A stretch of 12,329 bases of DNA, from NCBI GenBank assembly GCA_010027295.1, contig RGVM01000029.1:1-12329 (forward strand), read 5' to 3'. The stretch's first letter is position 1. The number at the start of each line of letters is the position of its first letter. Shown piece by piece: positions 8,013 through 12,329 of the stretch. This stretch comes from Chitinophagia bacterium. Lineage in GTDB: Bacteria > Bacteroidota > Bacteroidia > Chitinophagales > Chitinophagaceae. Made by a program: the position numbers and the translations under genes. The notes beneath the pieces were generated by a model. That model made no database searches. It had not been told where the DNA came from and was given only the letters and a program-made list of their open reading frames with translations.

Positions 8013-9068
8013 ATGAAGTGGAGATCCCGTATTCTGATTGTTTCCAGGCGGATGGAGCAACGGGGCAGGCTCAATTCGGTGGAGTATTTCTTCCACCTGC
8101 TGGATCCATCTTTCCATGTCTACAACGGCCGAAAGATATGGCTGCCATATCGCATATCCTCACTCCTGAAACGCCTGTCCAACGGCCGGCATCACAAGGA
8201 TCTCATTATCCCATACACCAGCGTATCCGTCCAGGAGGAGCTATGGGGCATCACGCAGGCAATCCTCCGCAGGCCGAGAATCGTGGTCTACCCGTACGCA
8301 GACTTCAACTACTACCTGTTCTCCTTCGTCCGCAGACTATTGGGATGCAAAGTCGTACTCTACAGTTACTTCAGCGTTGAGGAGCTTCGGTATCGGTTCC
8401 ATCACCTGGAGCATTTCCGAAGGTCGGACATGGTCATGGTTACCTCAGAGGAGGTAAGGGATTTTCTGAAGAACCATTTCGGAGGCCGTGGGCCCAGGGT
8501 GCAACTTCTCCCACTGGGGACCAACACGGATTATTTTCGTGTTGTGACAAAGAAGTCCGGACGCGCACGCCCCATCCTGGTAGCTGGTTCCAACCGTAGG
8601 GACCATGAGTGCACAAAAGCCCTCATTCTTCATTTCCTCGAGCGGCATCCCGAAGTCAGATTCGAAGTCGTAGGCAACCCTGCCATCCGGGAGTTTGCCC
8701 ATGGGTTGCCCAACGTCACTGCGTACAAATATCTCGACGACGAGGCTATGATGGAGGTGTACAGTCGCTGCGACATCGGGATCCTGCCACTTGTGCATGC
8801 CGCCAGCAGCAATTCGCTCAACGAGTACATTTCCTGCTGCCTGCCATTCGTATACAGCCGATTCACCGGCATGTCGGAACTGGACCTCGAGCGCTTCGGC
8901 ATCCCCGTGGAGCCGGGTGACACGGCGGCCTTCATAGAAGCCGTCGAAAGGCTCTACTACGACGATGCGCTCATCGAACGCTTCAAGGCTAACTGCATGG
9001 CGGAGCGTGAGAAGCTCTCCTGGACACCGAAGGTCAGAGAGTTTTGGGAGATGGTGGACTCGCTCTGA
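8013..9068 (+). CDS. GT4-type glycosyltransferase (GT-B fold)
   Basis: A 351-residue protein with no signal peptide. The C-terminal half has the nucleotide-sugar-binding Rossmann domain: QLLPLGTNTDYF (164-175), a common GT4 stretch before the domain, then RPILVAGSNRRDHECTKAL (186-204), FEVVGNP (217-223), VTAYKYLDDEAMMEVYSRCDIGILPL (235-260) and SSNSLNEYISCCLPFVYS (265-282). Glu271 matches the second Glu of the usual E-x7-E motif. The first position of that motif is not Glu here, which is seen in divergent members. The N-terminal half is poorly conserved, as is normal for the acceptor domain. The gene starts 25 bases after the GT2 stop and is probably in the same transcript. It would add one residue to the same glycan. 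Family membership is fairly secure; donor and linkage are unknown. Confidence 0.85.
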   Translation: MKWRSRILIVSRRMEQRGRLNSVEYFFHLLDPSFHVYNGRKIWLPYRISSLLKRLSNGRHHKDLIIPYTSVSVQEELWGITQAILRRPRIVVYPYADFNYYLFSFVRRLLGCKVVLYSYFSVEELRYRFHHLEHFRRSDMVMVTSEEVRDFLKNHFGGRGPRVQLLPLGTNTDYFRVVTKKSGRARPILVAGSNRRDHECTKALILHFLERHPEVRFEVVGNPAIREFAHGLPNVTAYKYLDDEAMMEVYSRCDIGILPLVHAASSNSLNEYISCCLPFVYSRFTGMSELDLERFGIPVEPGDTAAFIEAVERLYYDDALIERFKANCMAEREKLSWTPKVREFWEMVDSL

Positions 9069-9110
9069 AACGTCACTGTCGCCCGCAACTGGCTCCGCCG
9101 TTCTCCCTAT

Positions 9111-9136
9111 CTTCATGTGAAATCGCTCACATGAAG
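9111..9136. promoter_or_regulatory. Perfect 10-bp inverted repeat over the hydrolase start codon (CRP-like operator or RNA hairpin)
   Basis: CTTCATGTGA (9111-9120) and TCACATGAAG (9127-9136) are exact reverse complements separated by six bases, AATCGC. The core reads TGTGA-N6-TCACA, the same form as the enterobacterial CRP consensus. The start codon at 9131-9133 lies in the right arm. A regulator bound here, or an mRNA stem of ten pairs, would interfere with expression of the hydrolase. The repeat is seen directly; the role is inferred. It lacks a T-run, so it is not a standard terminator. Confidence 0.55.
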
Positions 9137-10156
9137 CCATTCCCGGTCCTTGCCTTCCTCGCCATGCTGGCCCTCAGGTCCTGCGGAACCGCCGACCATA
9201 CCCCGCCATCCTCGCTGGCGGAGTATTTCGCCCCGGGCACAGACACCCCCCGCAGCGGTGGCGTCAGGATGGTGCCCGTGTCGACCCCCAAAGGGACCTT
9301 CCGCGTATGGACCAAGCGATTCGGCAACAACCCGAAGGTGAAACTGCTCATGCTGAACGGTGGTCCTGGTGCCACCCACGAGTATTTCGAGTGCTTCGAA
9401 AGCTATCTTCCCGCTGAGGGCGTCGAATTCATCTACTACGACCAGCTCGGATGCGGAAATTCCGACAACCCGGGCGACACATCCCTGTGGGACCTTCCTC
9501 GTTTCGTCGAAGAGGTCGAGCAGGTCCGTTCCGCGCTTGGACTTGACAGTTCGAACTTCTTCCTCCTGGGCCATTCCTGGGGCGGGATCCTGGCCATGGA
9601 GTATGCCTTGAAGTACCAACACAACCTGAAGGGCCTGGTAATATCCAACATGATGTCGAGCTGTCCCGACTACGGCCGCTATGCCGACGAGGTGCTGGCC
9701 GGGCAGATGGATCCCGCCGTGCTCGACACTATTCGCCGCATCGAGGCTGCTGACGACTTCTCCAACCCGAAGTACATGCAACTGCTGATGCCGAACTTCT
9801 ACGCAAAGCACATCCTGAGGATGCCCCTGGAGGCCTGGCCCGAGCCCGTCAACCGCTCCTTCGCGAAGATGAATCAGTCTCTCTACGTCACCATGCAGGG
9901 CCCCAGCGAGTTCGGTATCGCAGGGAAGCTCACCCGCTGGGACCGGAAGTCAGACCTCAAAACCATAACCATCCCTACCCTGGTCGTCGGCGCCACCCAT
10001 GACACGATGGACCCCGCCCACATGGAATGGATGTCCAAGCAGGTGCGCAACGGCAGTTTCCTCCTCTGTCCGAACGGGGGCCACATGTGCATGTGGGACG
10101 ATCAGGCCGTCTATATGGCAGGGTTGATCCGATTCCTGCATGCGCATCGTGGCTGA
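9131..10156 (+). CDS. Proline iminopeptidase-like alpha/beta hydrolase (peptidase S33), predicted lipoprotein
   Basis: A 341-residue serine hydrolase of the family that removes N-terminal proline or acts on small amides and esters. Residues 1-18 look like a lipoprotein signal (Lys2, hydrophobic core, LRSC with Cys18). Arg at the -2 position of the lipobox is unusual, so lipidation is likely but not certain. The fold shows NGGPGATHEYF (76-86, oxyanion region as in HGGPG), YYDQLGCGNSD (102-112), the nucleophile elbow GHSWGG (147-152, Ser149), Asp291 in GATHDTMDP and His318 in NGGHMCMWD. All triad members are therefore present. The longer frame opening at 9044 overlaps the upstream gene and lacks a sensible N-terminus, so I use ATG 9131. 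It lies 62 bases after the GT4 gene and its start sits in a perfect inverted repeat, suggesting separate control. True proline iminopeptidases are often cytoplasmic; an exported one would act on periplasmic or surface peptides. A different hydrolase specificity is possible. Confidence 0.88.
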   Translation: MKPFPVLAFLAMLALRSCGTADHTPPSSLAEYFAPGTDTPRSGGVRMVPVSTPKGTFRVWTKRFGNNPKVKLLMLNGGPGATHEYFECFESYLPAEGVEFIYYDQLGCGNSDNPGDTSLWDLPRFVEEVEQVRSALGLDSSNFFLLGHSWGGILAMEYALKYQHNLKGLVISNMMSSCPDYGRYADEVLAGQMDPAVLDTIRRIEAADDFSNPKYMQLLMPNFYAKHILRMPLEAWPEPVNRSFAKMNQSLYVTMQGPSEFGIAGKLTRWDRKSDLKTITIPTLVVGATHDTMDPAHMEWMSKQVRNGSFLLCPNGGHMCMWDDQAVYMAGLIRFLHAHRG

Positions 10157-10162
10157 ACCGGC

Positions 10163-10176
10163 ATGACCAAGGTCAT
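10163..10176. repeat. Short inverted repeat ahead of the calcium ATPase gene
   Basis: ATGACC and GGTCAT are perfect inverted 6-base arms separated by AA, about 46 bases before the ATPase ATG, in the 66-base gap after the hydrolase. It could be an operator half-site pair. Arms are short and there is no T-run, so a terminator is unlikely and chance occurrence is possible. Confidence 0.28.
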
Positions 10177-10222
10177 ATCGTCTGACAGAGTTCCGACGTC
10201 CGGTCTGGGCTAGATTCGCGCC

Positions 10223-12329
10223 ATGGAATGGCATCTCAGCAAGGCCGAGGACGTCATCCTTTCGATGGCAGGGGCGGACGGGGGGCTCTCCTCCGACGAG
10301 GCAAGGAACCGTCTGGAGGCGCAGGGTCCCAACGAACTCCAGGATAAGCCCAGGCTCCCGGCCTGGCGCATGCTCTTGCGGCAGTTCTCCGATTTCATGG
10401 TGTTAGTGCTCATGGCCGCCGCCGTCGTCTCCTTTCTGACGGGGGAAGGTGCAGATACTGTGATTATCCTCGTCATCGTCGTCCTCAACGCCATCCTAGG
10501 GTTCTTCCAGGAGTATCGTGCTGAAAGGGCCATGGAGGCTCTGCGACGTCTATCGGTCCCACAGGCGCATGTGCTCCGCGATGGGACGGCCTGCGTTGTA
10601 CAGGCGGCTGAGTTGGTCACCGGCGACATGGTGCTTCTGGAGTCCGGCAATGCGGTACCTGCTGACCTGCGTCTCGTGGAGGCCCATTCCCTGCGCATCG
10701 ACGAGTCGTCCCTGACAGGTGAGTCCGCTACCGTGGAGAAGCAGACAGCCCCTATCGACGGCGTAGACGTCCCTGTGGCGGACCGTGTCAACATGGCCTT
10801 CAAGGGCACCAGCGTCACCCATGGGCGGGGAAGTGGCGTCGTGGTGGCCACGGGAATGCGTACGGAGTTGGGCGGCATTGCGGGCATGCTGCAGCAGGAC
10901 GGCTCCTCCACACCACTGCAGCGGCGGATGGCAGCCTTCGGACGTCAGCTCTCCTACATCATTCTCCTGATCTGCGCGATACTGCTGGGTACGGGCATCC
11001 TCCGGGGAGAGGAGCCGCTTCGGATGCTCCTGCTGTCCATCTCCCTCGCCGTGGCGGCCATCCCCGAGGCGCTGCCCGCCCTCATCACGCTCACCCTGGC
11101 CTTCGGGGCAAGGCGCATGGCCCGTCAGCAGGCGCTGGTCCGCAAACTCCCGGCCGTGGAGACCCTGGGGGCTGTCAGCCATATCTGTACCGACAAGACC
11201 GGAACGCTCACGCAGAACCGCATGAAAGTCCTAGGAACGCTCGACGGTGTGGGAGCGGACGGCCTGCGCCCAGGCCTCTCAATGCTGGAGTTGGCGATGG
11301 CTTTGAACCACGATGTCCATCGCCGACCGGACGGTTCATGGTCGGGCGACCCCACCGAAGTCGCGCTTCTGGAACATGTGGAAGCCCGGTATGGTGCGGG
11401 CACCGTCGAGGCGTTGCTGGGCGACTTCCCGCGTTCAGCGGAGACGCCCTTCGACTCCGAACGCAAGTGCATGACCACTGTCCATGACATGGGGGAGCGG
11501 CATGTCGTGGTCACCAAGGGCGCGGCCGAGTCGGTCGCAGATCTGCTGTCGCCGGGTGGCGACCGGGAGGCGATGGTGGGGGAGGCCCACCGCCTCTCCT
11601 CGGAAGGTTCGCGGGTGCTCGCCTTCGCCTATCGGATCCTTGAAGATGGCAGCCTGTATTGCGGGGAGCGGGACATGCAGGGGCGCATGTCGCTCGCAGG
11701 CCTTGCCTGGATGGCTGACCCGCCCCGTCAGGATGTGGCGGAGGCGATCGCGCTCTGCCATGGGGCGGGCATCCGCACTATTATGATCACGGGCGACCAT
11801 CCGGCCACCGCGACGGCGATCGCCCGACAGCTTGGCATCCTGGGGGAGGATGATGCCACCCTGACCGGACGCGAACTCGACCGACTCGACGAGGAGGTCT
11901 TCTCTCGGTGCGTCGACAGCGTGCGCGTCTATGCGCGGGTATCACCCGCCCAGAAGCTTAGGATCGTCAAAGCCCTGCAGGGCCGGGGGCATTCCGTAGC
12001 CATGACCGGCGACGGCGTGAACGACGCCCCTTCCCTCAAGGCGGCCGACATCGGCGTCGCCATGGGCATCAGCGGCACCGACGTAAGCCGTGAGGCGGCG
12101 CACATGATCCTGCTCGACGACCGGTTCCCGACCATCGTCCGTGCCGTCCAGGAAGGACGCCGCATCTACGATAACATCCGCCGCTTCGTCAGGTATATCC
12201 TGACCTGCAATGCCGCCGAGATATGGACTATCGTGCTGTCGCCATTCCTGGGGCTGCCCATCCCCCTTCAACCGATCCATCTGCTCTGGATCAACCTGGT
12301 GACGGACGGGCTGCCCGGCCTCGCCCTTG
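10223..12329 (+). CDS. P2-type calcium-transporting ATPase, 3' end beyond the window
   Basis: A cation pump that exports calcium with ATP; 702 residues are visible and the frame runs off the window. Full-length relatives are near 850-900 residues, so the last membrane helices are missing. A stop at 10211-10213 in the same frame makes ATG 10223 the first usable start. The cation-ATPase N-terminal domain (LSSDEARNRLEAQGPNEL) precedes helices 1-2. The actuator loop has TGES at 165-168. Helix 4 has AAIPEALP (Glu282). The phosphorylated Asp324 is in DKTGTLT. The nucleotide domain has KGAAE, then MITGDHPATA (Asp525) and TGDGVNDAPS (Asp597, Asp601). Asn663 and Glu666 in helix 5, and Asn691, Thr694 and Asp695 in helix 6, align with the calcium ligands Asn768, Glu771, Asn796, Thr799 and Asp800 of SERCA, and Glu282 with its Glu309. 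Sodium/potassium or proton P2/P3 pumps are less likely for that reason. It is GC-rich like the flanking genes and may be transcribed separately from the hydrolase. Confidence 0.93.
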   Translation, partial: MEWHLSKAEDVILSMAGADGGLSSDEARNRLEAQGPNELQDKPRLPAWRMLLRQFSDFMVLVLMAAAVVSFLTGEGADTVIILVIVVLNAILGFFQEYRAERAMEALRRLSVPQAHVLRDGTACVVQAAELVTGDMVLLESGNAVPADLRLVEAHSLRIDESSLTGESATVEKQTAPIDGVDVPVADRVNMAFKGTSVTHGRGSGVVVATGMRTELGGIAGMLQQDGSSTPLQRRMAAFGRQLSYIILLICAILLGTGILRGEEPLRMLLLSISLAVAAIPEALPALITLTLAFGARRMARQQALVRKLPAVETLGAVSHICTDKTGTLTQNRMKVLGTLDGVGADGLRPGLSMLELAMALNHDVHRRPDGSWSGDPTEVALLEHVEARYGAGTVEALLGDFPRSAETPFDSERKCMTTVHDMGERHVVVTKGAAESVADLLSPGGDREAMVGEAHRLSSEGSRVLAFAYRILEDGSLYCGERDMQGRMSLAGLAWMADPPRQDVAEAIALCHGAGIRTIMITGDHPATATAIARQLGILGEDDATLTGRELDRLDEEVFSRCVDSVRVYARVSPAQKLRIVKALQGRGHSVAMTGDGVNDAPSLKAADIGVAMGISGTDVSREAAHMILLDDRFPTIVRAVQEGRRIYDNIRRFVRYILTCNAAEIWTIVLSPFLGLPIPLQPIHLLWINLVTDGLPGLAL

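Noticed and set aside
5167..9068. AsnB-like gene as part of a lasso-peptide pathway
   Set aside because: There is no transglutaminase-like leader peptidase or precursor peptide nearby, and the following genes are glycosyltransferases.
10163..10213. A 16-codon frame (MTKVISSDRVPTSGLG) ending nine bases before the ATPase start
   Set aside because: It could be a leader peptide, but it has no ribosome site, no regulatory codon run and no attenuator structure, and such short frames arise easily by chance.
10211..10218. TAGATTCG, a near match to the TAnnTTTG -7 box just before the ATPase ATG
   Set aside because: It has one mismatch, no good TTG at the right distance, and would put the transcript start on the start codon itself.

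Overview
The window looks like chromosomal DNA of a member of the Bacteroidota. Three things point there. The outer-membrane receptor carries the N-terminal carboxypeptidase-regulatory-like domain typical of that phylum. Two promoter-like sites match the Bacteroidota -33/-7 form (TTG, about 20 bases, TAnnTTTG). Recognisable Shine-Dalgarno sites are scarce. By eye the DNA is fairly GC-rich for the phylum, so genus cannot be assigned. I see no rRNA, tRNA, CRISPR array, insertion sequence or attachment site.

Left part (1-3887): a TonB-dependent outer-membrane receptor on the plus strand converges, with only 33 bases between, on a GntP-family gluconate-type permease on the minus strand. Each looks complete. 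They have no obvious functional link, and no SusD-like partner is next to the receptor.

Middle part (3888-9068): a small surface-polysaccharide module. A UDP-glucuronate 4-epimerase-like gene runs leftward. A rightward operon holds an AsnB-like glutamine-dependent amidotransferase, a GT2 glycosyltransferase and a GT4-type glycosyltransferase. The two arms diverge from a 211-base AT-rich region with one well-formed Bacteroidota promoter facing each way. A reasonable inference is that the epimerase supplies UDP-galacturonate, the transferases build a glycan, and the AsnB-like enzyme amidates something in it, possibly the uronate. No flippase, polymerase or initiating transferase is in the window, so this is either part of a larger cluster or a satellite of one.

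Right part (9069-12329): a predicted lipoprotein of the proline-iminopeptidase (S33) alpha/beta-hydrolase family, then the first 702 codons of a P2-type calcium ATPase cut by the window edge. The hydrolase start codon lies inside a perfect 10-bp inverted repeat whose core reads TGTGA-N6-TCACA, the form of a CRP-type operator. This is the most distinctive non-coding signal here.

I found no convincing new system. The items most worth a second look are the hairpin/operator over the hydrolase start, the paired divergent promoters, and the epimerase-amidotransferase pairing.
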